In this document: positions 9,601 through 17,928 of the stretch, piece after piece
How positions within the stretch are numbered: the stretch's first letter is position 1
Layout of the letters: every line of letters begins with the position of its first letter
Notes under the pieces: generated by a model
Databases searched by the model: none
Told to the model about the DNA's origin: nothing
The model's input: the letters and a program-made list of their open reading frames with translations, nothing else
Made by a program: the position numbers and the translations under genes
Assembly (NCBI RefSeq): GCF_038396755.1
Contig: NZ_CP149822.1
Location: 5,796,001-5,860,000, forward strand
From: Chitinophaga pollutisoli
GTDB lineage: Bacteria; Bacteroidota; Bacteroidia; Chitinophagales; Chitinophagaceae
Direction of reading: 5' to 3'
DNA: 64,000 nucleotides

Positions 9601-10189
9601 CATCGACCGGAACGAGGACGGTACAATCGATGCCGACGACCGTTTCGTATTCGGCAATCCTTTCCCGCGGTATACTTTCGGTTTCAATTACAACCTGACC
9701 TGGAAGAATTTCGATTTCACCATGTTCTGGCAGGGAGTGGGCAAGCGTTCGCAATATCTGCGCGGCGATATCGTGGAAGCCTTCCATAATAATGAAGACC
9801 ACGCCATGGTGCAGCATCTCGACCGCTGGACGCCGAACAATCCCGGCGCTTCCTACCCGAGGCTCACTATCGGCACAGCGAACGCCAACAACTTCGCGTA
9901 TTCTGATTACTGGATGTTCGATACAAAATACCTGCGGCTGAAGAACCTGCAGTTCGGTTATTCCCTGCCCAGATCCTTCACTGAGCGGGTGAAAATCCAG
10001 GGCGCGCGGATTTATGTGACAGGTCAGAACATGCTGACCCTCATGCCGAAGCGTTTCCGTGAGATCGGCGTAGACCCTGAGTTTACGCAATTCGACGATA
10101 AGATGGATTTCTTCAATTACAACGCCATCGCAGGACGTAACTATCCGAACGCAGCGACTTACGCTTTCGGGATCGACATCAAATTCTGA
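6695..10189 (+). CDS. SusC/RagA family TonB-linked outer membrane transporter with STN domain
   Basis: Outer-membrane TonB-dependent glycan importer of 1164 residues. Order of parts: signal peptide (about 1-34), STN signalling domain (about 60-135), carboxypeptidase-D-regulatory-like domain (about 147-225), TonB-box-like VVVTAYG (231-237), plug (about 240-360, with GVGSLTGNAPLIIIDGV and the SISVLKDAASSAIYGSQAANGVI segment), then a beta-barrel that ends in aromatic Phe (GIDIKF). The STN domain marks it as a signal-transducing transporter that talks to FecR. It is followed after 13 bases by susD, so the two form the usual SusCD pair. The encoded GH76 enzyme suggests the substrate is an alpha-mannan, which is inference. 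Confidence 0.95.
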   Translation: MKVRPLCKPGPFRSLLRAAVFCTALLCMLDLHAQDAWAANTARQTMDQARDNPRKQTEKRLSIQVRDEKLSSVLDRIEQQTPYVFVYSNDEISISRKITLQVKDRQLSEILDMLLSPLDIRYELINNKIILKQGNVAAVVFAQQANVTIKGRVVGENGEGLPGVNIRLKGKPAVGTVSNENGDFSLQIPSEDANGTLVCSYIGYLSSEVPIGGRTDLTVLLRIDSKNLGEVVVTAYGSQKKGQVTAAISTISTKDIESRPVTNMFQALQGTAPNLTLQQATAEPGAALVLNIRGVGSLTGNAPLIIIDGVMTQGGGLQNLNPYDVESISVLKDAASSAIYGSQAANGVIYITTKRGTKDQRPSVHYNGMYGWQTPTALPRQVEGWEYMSLKNEALVNSGKTPQYTPQQVAHWKERGSEPAYLREMIRRSTPQQNHSLSLSGGGQSTSYLLSMGYVNQGNMLANKYVPDELNLGYRRYNARANVSVEVSKYVQVNVNMAYTKSWFNRQNADIGLLMRDAMRTPRIYPVKDSLGNFVVPALNSNNVIAQLVNAGYNNTERDNLLGGVDVTITPLKHVKVNLNASGNYTINNHYYRQNKYSYAPYYTTANPPINNQQSNASYRDLTTNVYATVEYENTFAKDHYVKAQVGGRSDAQNEYYGLRATRYGTTNLDSDWSIGGGYIPKPDGTLDYATIGTYNELVNPNLFALNSLFGRVNYVFKDRYLAEFTWRYDGSSKLAPGHRWQMFPAFSLGWRVTDEPFLDNLRDIGNLKLRYSWGKVGNSNIGGFNYLARVSINPNKYPFNNTANPGADFTPYNDLLEWETSAMANYGADVELFDNKVGVSFDYFDKRTSGIYLFEVVPGTTGIGSSLQNSGQVRNQGWEVTVSWRAKTGAFNHNLSANVSDNLNKVTKFGQESIRGSDFSYIIREGFPIASYFGYKSSGLYQNLDDLKNAPKVPFAFNQQVMPGDIRYIDRNEDGTIDADDRFVFGNPFPRYTFGFNYNLTWKNFDFTMFWQGVGKRSQYLRGDIVEAFHNNEDHAMVQHLDRWTPNNPGASYPRLTIGTANANNFAYSDYWMFDTKYLRLKNLQFGYSLPRSFTERVKIQGARIYVTGQNMLTLMPKRFREIGVDPEFTQFDDKMDFFNYNAIAGRNYPNAATYAFGIDIKF

Positions 10190-10202
10190 TAAACACACCG
10201 TT

Positions 10203-11810
10203 ATGAAACAATTGATCTTCACCATAGCATGCATTTCGTTACTCGCCGCCGGCTGCCGCAAGCTGGAACAGCCTAATACGCGCGAGTTTACGGAAGAAGC
10301 CTATTGGCGCGACGCACAGGATGCGCTCGATGCGCTGGCCAGCTGCTACGAAAACATGTACGGCGACGGTTTCTACTTCGGGAACGAAGCCCTCAGCGAC
10401 AATGCCTATGTAGCCGGCGGCGGCTTCAGTGGCGTGTCGCTCATCGCAGGTGGCAGCTACGATCCGGCGCAGTCGCGCGTCCGTGAGCAATGGAGTTACC
10501 ATTATTCCGCTATCCGCAAGTGCAACCTCGTGGTGCTCAACATCGGCAAAGTGCCGCAGATGGATGAAACCCTCCGCCGCCGGATCGTCGCGGAAGCAAG
10601 GTTCATCCGCGCCTGGGCTTATTTCAATATGACGGACCTGTACGGCAGCGTGCCCTTCTACCTGGATCTCATCTCGGTAACCGCAGCCCGCACCATTGGG
10701 CGGACCTCCCGCGAAGAAGTGTCCAAATTCGTGCTCGACGAGCTGGCGGCCATCCGGAACGACCTGCCCGTTAACACGCAATACGCGGAAAAAGACCGCG
10801 GCCGCATCACCCGTGGCGCCGCCATCGCGCTGGCTGCCAGGGTGCGCCTCTGGAAAGGCGACTGGGATCTGGCCGCGCAGGAATATGCGCTGTTGATGGG
10901 AAATCAAAACGGGACTTATGGATTGCTCGGCAATTATGAGAACCTGTTCAAACCCGCCAACGAATTCAATAACGAAACCGTGCTCGACATCCAGTACGGT
11001 GGCGGGCGCACTTACAGTACCCAGCGCAGCTTTTTGCCGCAAACGGTGGCGCTGTTGCGCAGCACACTGGTGCCCACGCAAGACCTGGTCGACGATTACA
11101 TCATGACGAACGGGAAAGGGATTGCCGAAACCGGTTCCGGATATGATGCCAACAATCCTTACGTAAACCGTGATCCCCGCTTCAAAGCGACAGTTATCCA
11201 TCACGGCGCTACCATCGTGGATTTCAACGGCGCGACCCAAACGATCCTCACCCAGCCGGGCTCCGTACCGGCTACCAACAGCGTGGACGACCAGGGTGCT
11301 TCCCCCACCGGGTACTACTTCCGGAAACATTATGATCCGACCGCACCGAACTATAACTCCGGCCTCAACCTGCCGCTGATCCGCTATGCGGAAATATTGC
11401 TGGGTTTTGCCGAAGCTAAAAACGAGCTGGGCCAGCTGGACGCCGATACCTGGAACAAATCCATCCGTGCCCTCCGTGTCCGCGCTGGCTTCACCGATGC
11501 AGGCGCGCTCGAATATCCCGCCGGGGCCGTAAAGGAAACCCTCCGCGACATCGTGCGCCGCGAAAGGAGGGCCGAGCTGGCGTTCGAAGGTATCCGCGTG
11601 TTCGACATCCGCCGCTGGAAAACCGCGCAAACTGTACTGGCGAAACCGGTTCGCGGGATTAAGGTGGCCTCGGGCGCTTTCAATAAAGATCCCAACGGGT
11701 ACGTCATCGTAGAGGAACGCCGTTTTGAAAACCCGAAACATTACCTCTGGCCGGTACCCACCGCCGAACGCGATCAGAACAAAAACCTGGGACAGAATCC
11801 CGAATGGTAA
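10203..11810 (+). CDS. SusD/RagB family glycan-binding outer membrane lipoprotein
   Basis: Surface lipoprotein of 535 residues that caps the SusC transporter and binds the oligosaccharide. It begins MKQLIFTIACISLLAAGCRK, a clear lipobox. SusD features include the N-terminal YWRDAQDALDALASCYENMYG helix, the AEARFIRAWAYFNMTDLYGSVP motif (family RflRAyyyf..l..yG.vP) and the C-terminal RRERRAELAFEGIRVFDIRRW segment with PIP-like ending LWPVPTAERDQNKNLGQNPEW. It is co-transcribed with susC (13-base gap) and the SusE-like gene (32-base gap). Confidence 0.95.
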   Translation: MKQLIFTIACISLLAAGCRKLEQPNTREFTEEAYWRDAQDALDALASCYENMYGDGFYFGNEALSDNAYVAGGGFSGVSLIAGGSYDPAQSRVREQWSYHYSAIRKCNLVVLNIGKVPQMDETLRRRIVAEARFIRAWAYFNMTDLYGSVPFYLDLISVTAARTIGRTSREEVSKFVLDELAAIRNDLPVNTQYAEKDRGRITRGAAIALAARVRLWKGDWDLAAQEYALLMGNQNGTYGLLGNYENLFKPANEFNNETVLDIQYGGGRTYSTQRSFLPQTVALLRSTLVPTQDLVDDYIMTNGKGIAETGSGYDANNPYVNRDPRFKATVIHHGATIVDFNGATQTILTQPGSVPATNSVDDQGASPTGYYFRKHYDPTAPNYNSGLNLPLIRYAEILLGFAEAKNELGQLDADTWNKSIRALRVRAGFTDAGALEYPAGAVKETLRDIVRRERRAELAFEGIRVFDIRRWKTAQTVLAKPVRGIKVASGAFNKDPNGYVIVEERRFENPKHYLWPVPTAERDQNKNLGQNPEW

Positions 11811-11842
11811 TCCAATTCTACAATCAAATTCAATCGTAAGTC

Positions 11843-12973
11843 ATGTATAAAAGTCTTTCCATGGTAACCTTGCTCGTTGCGCTGTTAGCCGGCGGGTGCA
11901 AAAAGGACGATTACAAACTGAACACCAACATGCAGCCGGTAGATAAACTGACCGCGCCGCTCAATAACAAATTCACCAAGCTCCAGCCCGCCACCAGCGC
12001 TTCGGTACTCTTCGAATGGGACCAGGCCCGCGCGGAAGACGGCTCGCTGGTATTATATGAAGTGGCGTTCGATAAAGAGGACGGCGATTTCAGCAACCCC
12101 ATCGCCCGAGTCCCTTCCGATGGCGGCGGGGTGCAGAATAAACTGAACCTGTCCCACAAAGACCTGAACAGCATCGCCGGCAAAACGGGGATCCCCGCGC
12201 TGGGGACGGGTAAAATCAAATGGACCGTACTGGCTTCCAAGGGGTTTAATGTTCAGCCCGCAAAAGAAGCCCGGTCGATCGAGGTGGAACGCCCGAACGG
12301 CTTCGCCGAGATCCCGGTCGATGTATTCCTGACGGGAGATGCTACCGAAGCCGGTGCCGACCTGGCCCAGGCGAAAAAACTGAAATCCGTGACTGCGGGC
12401 GTATTCGAAATCTACACTTCGCTGAAAGACGGCAAATACAAATTCACCGACCGTAACAGCGGTACGCCTAACGTGTTCTCCCTCGATGGCGGCCTGATCC
12501 GCGAAGGCGGCGAAAGCACCCACGCCGGCGGCACCAAAGTTTACCGACTGCGCCTCGACTTCAACAACGCCGCGGTAACGGTTACCGAAATCACCGGTAT
12601 CGGCCTGTGGTTCGCGCCCAACGATCAGATCATGCACGAACTGAGCTATGCCGGCAACGGAACCTGGTCGTTCACCGACAAAGTGATCACTTTCCGCCAG
12701 GAATCATGGGGCCGCGACGAGCGCTATAAATTCCGCCTGAGCGTGAAGAATGCGGGAACCGACGGTTTCGAATGGTTCGGCAGCTCGAATGCGGATAACA
12801 ACCGCCCGACTTCCGCCACGCCTTTGTCGTTCTGGGAGCTGCGACCTATCCCCAACAGCGACCGTTGGAATTACTGCTATAAATTCATGACGGAAGTGGA
12901 TACCCGTCCTTGCGACGTGCATGTATATTTCCGGGCGGACAGGGCGTATACCCATGAAGTAATTGTTAAATAA
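11843..12973 (+). CDS. SusE/SusF-like outer membrane lipoprotein
   Basis: Lipoprotein of 376 residues with signal MYKSLSMVTLLVALLAGGCKKDD. The N-terminal part (about 28-135) resembles the SusE domain, an Ig-like fold (opening LTAPLNNKFTKLQPATSASVLFEW); the C-terminal part (about 150-376) has beta-rich repeats (VFLTGDATEAG, GIGLWFAPNDQIMHELSYAGNGTW) like starch-binding modules of SusE/SusF. Such proteins are displayed on the surface and hold polysaccharide near the SusCD complex. It lies between susD and the GH76 gene in one operon. Assignment rests on position and fold pattern, as the family diverges quickly. Confidence 0.8.
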   Translation: MYKSLSMVTLLVALLAGGCKKDDYKLNTNMQPVDKLTAPLNNKFTKLQPATSASVLFEWDQARAEDGSLVLYEVAFDKEDGDFSNPIARVPSDGGGVQNKLNLSHKDLNSIAGKTGIPALGTGKIKWTVLASKGFNVQPAKEARSIEVERPNGFAEIPVDVFLTGDATEAGADLAQAKKLKSVTAGVFEIYTSLKDGKYKFTDRNSGTPNVFSLDGGLIREGGESTHAGGTKVYRLRLDFNNAAVTVTEITGIGLWFAPNDQIMHELSYAGNGTWSFTDKVITFRQESWGRDERYKFRLSVKNAGTDGFEWFGSSNADNNRPTSATPLSFWELRPIPNSDRWNYCYKFMTEVDTRPCDVHVYFRADRAYTHEVIVK

Positions 12974-12985
12974 CAAACACGCAAC

Positions 12986-14128
12986 ATGCTGAAAATCACT
13001 AAATATAGCCTGTCGCTGCTTATGCTGGCCGTATCGTTTACCGGTTGTTTGAAAGAACCGGTAGACGATGGGCCGGGGCCTGGCGCGGGGAAGAAAACGT
13101 ACGTGTACAACTGGCCGTCGATTGCGGACTCGACTTATAATTCATTGATAGCCAACTTCTACAATGCATCCGGGAAGTATTTCAATGAGAATCACACCGG
13201 CGGCAATACATTTCATTACTGGCGCAATGCGCATGGGTTGGATGTATTGCTCGACGCGTACCTCCGTAAGAATGATCCGCAGATAAAAGCGCGGATGGAC
13301 GAATTGCTGGAAGGGATGAAAGCCCGTAACGGGAACACATACATCAATCATTTTTATGATGATATGGAATGGATGGCGCTAGCCTGCATCCGGGTGTACG
13401 AGGTAACGAACGACGCGAAATACAAAACCGTCGCCGAAACGCTTTGGAATGATATCAAAGGCGGCTGGGACGACACCTGGGGCGGCGGGATTTACTGGAA
13501 TAAAGAGCGGAAGAACAAAAACACGCCTTCCAACGCGCCGGCGAGCATCATTGCGTCGCGGATATATTTGCTCAACAAGAACCCGGAAGATCTGGACTGG
13601 GCCAGGAAAATCTATAACTGGCAGAAAAACAACCTGGTAGACCCGGTAACCGGCCTGGTGTGGGACGGTTTGGATGGCAGCGGCACCAACAAGAACTGGA
13701 AATTCACTTATAATCAAGGGGTTTACATTGGCGCCGCCGTGGAATTATACAAGATCACGGGCGAACAGGTGTACCTCAACGACGCGCTGCGTACCGCCAA
13801 CAACTCCCTGACCGGGGAGCTGACGCAGGGGAACGTGATGAAAGACGAAGGCGCCGGCGATGGCGGGTTGTTCAAGGGCATCCTGGTGCGCTACATGATG
13901 TTGCTGATTACAGACGGCGGGATTTCAGCCACCGACGCCGGCAAGTATGTGAGCTTCCTGAAAGTCAACGCGGAAACGCTCTGGCTCCAGGCGACCACGC
14001 GTCCGCAGATACTTTTTGGTGGCAAATGGAACGCCATGGGTTCCCAGGTGGATCTGAGCACCCAGCTTTCCGGCTGCATGCTGATTGAAGCCGCCGCCCA
14101 TTTGAAGGCGCTGGATTTAATGGAATAG
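12986..14128 (+). CDS. Glycoside hydrolase family 76 (endo-alpha-1,6-mannanase) lipoprotein
   Basis: Predicted endo-alpha-1,6-mannanase of 380 residues with a lipobox (VSFTGCLKE). GH76 hallmarks are visible: the catalytic Asp pair in FYDDMEWMALA (residues 125-126), the GGGIYWNKERKNKNTPSNAPASIIASRIY-type block near 165-190 (only the ends are diagnostic: GGGIYW and NAPASI), and YNQGVYIGAAVELY near 245. These enzymes cut the alpha-1,6-mannan backbone of fungal cell wall or related mannans, usually at the cell surface. It is the only carbohydrate-active enzyme in the locus, closes the operon 12 bases after the SusE-like gene, and is followed by a terminator. The substrate is inferred from the family. 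Confidence 0.9.
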   Translation: MLKITKYSLSLLMLAVSFTGCLKEPVDDGPGPGAGKKTYVYNWPSIADSTYNSLIANFYNASGKYFNENHTGGNTFHYWRNAHGLDVLLDAYLRKNDPQIKARMDELLEGMKARNGNTYINHFYDDMEWMALACIRVYEVTNDAKYKTVAETLWNDIKGGWDDTWGGGIYWNKERKNKNTPSNAPASIIASRIYLLNKNPEDLDWARKIYNWQKNNLVDPVTGLVWDGLDGSGTNKNWKFTYNQGVYIGAAVELYKITGEQVYLNDALRTANNSLTGELTQGNVMKDEGAGDGGLFKGILVRYMMLLITDGGISATDAGKYVSFLKVNAETLWLQATTRPQILFGGKWNAMGSQVDLSTQLSGCMLIEAAAHLKALDLME

Positions 14129-14157
14129 ATCGCTTTCGGGATAAAGTTGTTAACCGG

Positions 14158-14194
14158 AAAACGGGCAGTCCTTACAGGATTTGCCCGTTTTTTC
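14158..14194 (+). terminator. Terminator closing the Sus-like operon
   Basis: 10-bp stem (14158-14167 with 14182-14191) followed by T residues, 29 bases after the GH76 stop codon. Confidence 0.85.
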
Positions 14195-15226
14195 ATTTGT
14201 TGGGCTGGATGGGGCATCTGTAAAATCCCATTTCGGGGTTGAAGATGTGGGAAGGCAGACAAGACTTGTACGGGCGCTTCTAAGAATAGGATAATTTCAT
14301 ATTAATTGATGTTATCTGTTTGCTGGGGCGTATTCACGACTTACCCGGATTTTTTTGTGTTTTCAGCAGAGGAGGAGCCGGAGTTTGATTTTGCCGGGCG
14401 TTTCGCGTAGCGCGTGGTCAGTTAAAGCCGTGTGACAATTCTTGCGTAATTTTTCATTACTGAAAGTGAATAAATGATTGATGGAGTTAAAATTCATGAT
14501 CGATTGATGATGAGTGAATTGTATATCAATTTATATCAGTTGACGAAAGTATGTTTTGTCATCGCATCACCTTGAAAATCCCGCAAAGTCCGCATAATTT
14601 TTTACATCCATTAGCTTTTGGAACTTCATGGATGACTTGTTAAACATGATTAGTTGGCTTTTCGAAATTAAAATGTTTAAAATTAACTTTAAATGATTGA
14701 TCAAATTGTATATACGGCAATATAATTTATATTATGTTAAATAGAGCAACGCGAAATCAGGCCCTCGTTCTCGGTATCTTCCTTTTAATTTCAAACGGGT
14801 CATCCTGACCTCCTGATGATACGTTGAGAAAAGTTTCACGGTCAGATGGAAAAATTACATGTGCCGCCACCTCCCATTATGCGCGATATTGGAATGAAAA
14901 TATACTTGTTGATGGGTGCCGCCATTTGTCCTTAGGTGATTTGACGGCTCGATTTCGGTATACTGTTTCGGTTGATAGCGCGATTTTGGGCGGGAAAACA
15001 CAGCGACTGGTTTTCGCCGTACTGGCGCCTGAAGCCCGCATGCGCAGGCTACATCTCTTTACAAAGATGACCTGGATAAGATTTCTGAATTGGTTTATAA
15101 GTTATTAACAGTCAATTGTTTATGAAAAACACCCATAAAAGGCTGAAAATCCCCCCTGTCCAGGGGGAAAACAGCCTTTCAGGGGTAACCGCATTTATAG
15201 AAATTTGATCGTTCGCTTTTCTCTGT
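14195..15226. other. Long AT-rich intergenic region
   Basis: About 1 kb without a convincing gene, notably AT-rich between 14280 and 14760. A 94-codon open frame starting with TTG (14824-15108, plus strand) exists but has no recognisable family or ribosome site. A stem-loop at 15138-15179 (AAAGGCTG with CAGCCTTT, plus an inner CCCCCTG/CAGGGGG stem) could be a terminator working in either direction. The region may be a remnant or hold regulatory DNA for 15227. Confidence 0.4.
15138..15179. terminator. Stem-loop, possible terminator
   Basis: Nested inverted repeats: 8-bp outer stem 15138-15145 / 15172-15179 and 7-bp inner stem 15152-15158 / 15161-15167. It ends in a short T-run on the plus strand and lies upstream of the DUF1842-like gene. 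Without a clear gene before it, its role is uncertain. Confidence 0.45.
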
Positions 15227-15679
15227 ATGCTTAAGTCTGTCCACATAGAATCCCATCTTTCCCCCGGATTGTTCGCCGTTCAAATGGATATCGGCGCCCA
15301 TCAGCCCGGCGGGCCGGTCCTGCATATTTCGCTCACCATCCATGAGCAAACCCGGCAAATCACCGGTACCGGCCAGCTGTCGGCCGCCGCGCATCATCAT
15401 GCTTTCGGCCTCACCTATCTGAAAGGTTACTTCTTTGCTTTGCCGGCCTCACCCATTGTTGAGTTCCCAAATTCATTGATTATCATGGGTATGCCATACC
15501 TGGCAACGCCTTACAGCAATGTAGTGCCGCAGCCGAACATGGAAATCTTCCTCGAACTGGATAACGCCTGGAAATCAGGCTTCTGTACGTACAGGTATGA
15601 AACCGACGGTGCATGGTTTACAGTAGCCAAAGCGCCGGCCGGTTTCATGGAACCAAGGATGCTGGCATCTGTCGTGTAA
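15227..15679 (+). CDS. Small DUF1842-like protein
   Basis: Protein of 150 residues with no signal peptide and no membrane helix. The pattern GLFAVQMDIG....PGGPVLHISLTIHE....ITGTGQLS resembles the opening of the uncharacterised DUF1842 family, which is beta-rich, but I am only moderately sure of that match from memory. No catalytic motif is evident. The gene stands alone between an AT-rich gap and the convergent signalling cassette. Function unknown. Confidence 0.6.
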   Translation: MLKSVHIESHLSPGLFAVQMDIGAHQPGGPVLHISLTIHEQTRQITGTGQLSAAAHHHAFGLTYLKGYFFALPASPIVEFPNSLIIMGMPYLATPYSNVVPQPNMEIFLELDNAWKSGFCTYRYETDGAWFTVAKAPAGFMEPRMLASVV

Positions 15680-15740
15680 TAGCATTGCATCCTTTTGATC
15701 CCTATTCCATTTACCTTCAGTTTTCACTAAGTAACACACA

Positions 15741-15780
15741 TGAAACGAGCACCGGCGCTGGTTTTCCGGCGCCGGTTTCA
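15741..15780 (+). terminator. GC-rich hairpin after DUF1842-like gene
   Basis: ACCGGCGC (15751-15758) pairs with GCGCCGGT (15769-15776), within an outer TGAAA/TTTCA arm. There is only a weak T-run, so termination is probable rather than certain. Confidence 0.5.
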
Positions 15781-15795
15781 TCACTCCATGCAAAC

Positions 15796-15830
15796 AAAAA
15801 ATCCCCGGTCCCTTCATCCAGGCCGGGGAT
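15796..15830 (-). terminator. Terminator of the minus-strand signalling cassette
   Basis: ATCCCCGG (15801-15808) pairs with CCGGGGAT (15823-15830). On the minus strand the stem is followed by a T-run, 22 bases after the response regulator stop codon. Confidence 0.85.
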
Positions 15831-15852
15831 CTTTATTTTCAGAAAACCCAGG

Positions 15853-16506
15853 TCAGGGGGCGTACAATTCATTTTTAATGGCAAACAACACGAGGCCCGT
15901 CCGCGATTTGATCGCCAGCCGGTCGAACAGCTCCTGCCGGTAGTTATCGATCGTGTGTGGACTTAGTTTCATTTCCGCGGCGATTTCCTTGTACGTGAGC
16001 TCGGAACAGCACAACCGGAGAAACGTAATCTCATTGTCGCTCAACTGCACCTGCAGCGCGCCGGGTGTCGGATTATCCTGGATGCTGCGGAGCATCTTGG
16101 CGGAAATCAGCTCGTTAAGGAAGTATCCCTGTTCGTGGATCGTCCGGATGGCCTGCACTACATCGGCGATCCGGGATTCCTTCACCAGGTAACCGCCCGC
16201 TCCGTTCTTGAGCATTTTGATGATGGGCTTGTCGTCTTCGAATGTACTGAGCGCCAATACTTTCACATCCGGATGGAATTGTTTTAGCCATTGGGTGGAT
16301 TCAAACCCGTCCATGACGGGCATGTTAATATCCATCAGCACCACATCGGGCGCGGGCGCAGCCGTGAGGCGGTCTTTCATTTCGGCGCCATTGGCGGCTT
16401 CGAAAGCTACGTGGATCTCCGGGTATTCGGACAACAGGCTGGTCAGTCCCTGCCGGAACAGCGTGTGGTCGTCCACGATAGCGATCTGTATGGTCTTATG
16501 TTGCAT
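15853..16506 (-). CDS. NarL/FixJ-type response regulator (cassette A)
   Basis: DNA-binding response regulator of 217 residues. The receiver domain (about 6-122) has the acidic pair DD (12-13), phospho-acceptor Asp59 in VVLMDINMP, and the Thr/Ser and Lys positions in ALST and LVKES. The LuxR-type helix-turn-helix at about 150-210 shows LTYKEIAAEMKLSPHTIDNYRQELFDRL. Its start overlaps the end of the histidine kinase gene by 11 bases, so the two are translationally coupled partners. It is paralogous in arrangement to the regulator at 50912-51571. Target genes are unknown. Confidence 0.93.
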   Translation of the reverse strand: MQHKTIQIAIVDDHTLFRQGLTSLLSEYPEIHVAFEAANGAEMKDRLTAAPAPDVVLMDINMPVMDGFESTQWLKQFHPDVKVLALSTFEDDKPIIKMLKNGAGGYLVKESRIADVVQAIRTIHEQGYFLNELISAKMLRSIQDNPTPGALQVQLSDNEITFLRLCCSELTYKEIAAEMKLSPHTIDNYRQELFDRLAIKSRTGLVLFAIKNELYAP

Positions 16507-17302
16507 GGTGCTGGATTGTGCGGGGAACGGTGATGGTGACGGACGACCCCTTGCCCGGGGCCGACCGGATTACGGCGGAGCCCCCTATCATGGAAGCCCT
16601 TTTCCGGATATTCTGAAGGCCCATCCCCGACTGCCGGGCCAGTGCGGCTTCGACGTCGAAGCCGGCGCCATCGTCGGTAAGTGTGAGGGTCAGGGTGTTG
16701 TCGTTCCAGGATTGTTCAATGGAAATAGACGTGGCCTGGGCGTGGCGGATAATGTTATGGAGTGTTTCCTGGAAGATGCGGAACACGAACAGTTCCGTTT
16801 CCGGGTGTTTAGGCATGCCCGTGAGGTTTCCCGTGCGGTGGAGCTGGTAGCGCCCGGATTTCTCCAGCCAGTCGAGCTCGAACGCAATGGCATTGGCCAG
16901 CCCTTTGCCCACAAGCTCCTCCCCGTGCATCAGGCGTGAAAGCGCGCGGATTTCCCGGATAGATCTCCGGGCGAGCTCCTCCGCCGCGGCGATCTTTCCG
17001 GCGGCCTTTTCCTTGTCGGACAGGTCTACGGCGGAAAGTGTGATGGTCATCAGCCCGAGGAGCTGGTTGATATTGTCGTGCAGGTCATTGCCAATCGTCT
17101 TGAGCGTTTGCTCCTGCACTTCCATCTGGGTTTGCAGCAATTCCGTCCGGAACGCGTTGCGCAGGCGCTCCGTTTCTTCCAAATGCTTCTTTTTCCGGGA
17201 GTTGTACACGGTTACGTATACGATAAGGAACAGCGGCGCCAGGAGGAAGACGGCGCTCACCCAAATGATAAGGGTTAGTATTTCGTTTGTCGGTACCTGC
17301 AT
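16496..17302 (-). CDS. Sensor histidine kinase, HisKA_3 type (cassette A)
   Basis: Membrane-tethered kinase of 268 residues with one N-terminal helix (about 8-32), a coiled linker, a NarX/DesK-like dimerisation domain with the phosphorylated His75 in GNDLHDNINQ, and an HATPase domain with ETLHNIIRHA (N box), DDGAGFD and GMGLQNIRKRA (G boxes). It lacks an own sensor domain, so the input probably comes from the multi-TM protein encoded immediately upstream, with which it overlaps by 28 bases. It overlaps the response regulator gene by 11 bases. Confidence 0.93.
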   Translation of the reverse strand: MQVPTNEILTLIIWVSAVFLLAPLFLIVYVTVYNSRKKKHLEETERLRNAFRTELLQTQMEVQEQTLKTIGNDLHDNINQLLGLMTITLSAVDLSDKEKAAGKIAAAEELARRSIREIRALSRLMHGEELVGKGLANAIAFELDWLEKSGRYQLHRTGNLTGMPKHPETELFVFRIFQETLHNIIRHAQATSISIEQSWNDNTLTLTLTDDGAGFDVEAALARQSGMGLQNIRKRASMIGGSAVIRSAPGKGSSVTITVPRTIQHHAT

Positions 17303-17928
17303 ATAAAAGCATATGTCCAGCTGCCGTATAACAGCACATTCAGGACCTTAAAAATAACATACCGGAGCGAAAAGCGGATGCCTTCAGCTGAAGAAGCTTC
17401 CAGGAGGTATTGAAAAAAGATGTAAGTGGCGATCCCGCCGAAGTAAAACATGAGCGTGCCGCTCACCCACCAGAACGGCGGATGGGTGGAAAGGCGGATG
17501 TATTTATCGTCGCGGAGCACCAGGAAAAAATAGTACAGGCATCCCGTTACCATGACCATCGACATCAAAGCGGCCGTGAGCGGCGAATAATATCCGAATT
17601 GATGGGAAAAAGATTCTGTGAGCCAGGCGGACAGGAATACGGTCCCCCATACAACCGGGACCCAGATACTGATCCCGTAAGGTTTCATGAGGTGGTACAG
17701 GAAGGTGGTGATGGCGAAACATTCGGCCAGCATATACAGGTTGTACAATGGAGCATTGGGTGCGTGGAGTACGGCGCGCATGTAAATGCCGCCGGTTTCC
17801 ACCAGGCAAACTAGGAAAAGGTAGAATGGAAACCGCCTCCACACCGGGTCCTTGTCGCGCCGGAGGCATACAAGGGCGGTGAGGAAGCAGATCCATTCAG
17901 CAACCGTGTTGACGGTGAAATATTGCAT
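17275..17928 (-). CDS. Multi-TM protein linked to kinase (cassette A)
   Basis: Integral membrane protein of 217 residues with about six or seven hydrophobic helices and no known catalytic motif. I do not recognise a named family. It shares length, helix layout and an aromatic FWWVSGTLMFYF motif (near residue 150) with the protein at 49427-50101 (there FWFNSGVFVYQ), which also precedes a histidine kinase. Start and stop overlap neighbours on both sides (TAATG junction with the upstream gene; 28-base overlap with the kinase), arguing that it is the membrane sensor subunit for the kinase. Signal unknown. Confidence 0.85.
   Translation of the reverse strand: MQYFTVNTVAEWICFLTALVCLRRDKDPVWRRFPFYLFLVCLVETGGIYMRAVLHAPNAPLYNLYMLAECFAITTFLYHLMKPYGISIWVPVVWGTVFLSAWLTESFSHQFGYYSPLTAALMSMVMVTGCLYYFFLVLRDDKYIRLSTHPPFWWVSGTLMFYFGGIATYIFFQYLLEASSAEGIRFSLRYVIFKVLNVLLYGSWTYAFICRYRQTKY

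Noticed and set aside
14824..15108. Gene in the AT-rich gap
   Set aside because: TTG start, no ribosome site, no recognised family; kept only as a remark on the gap.
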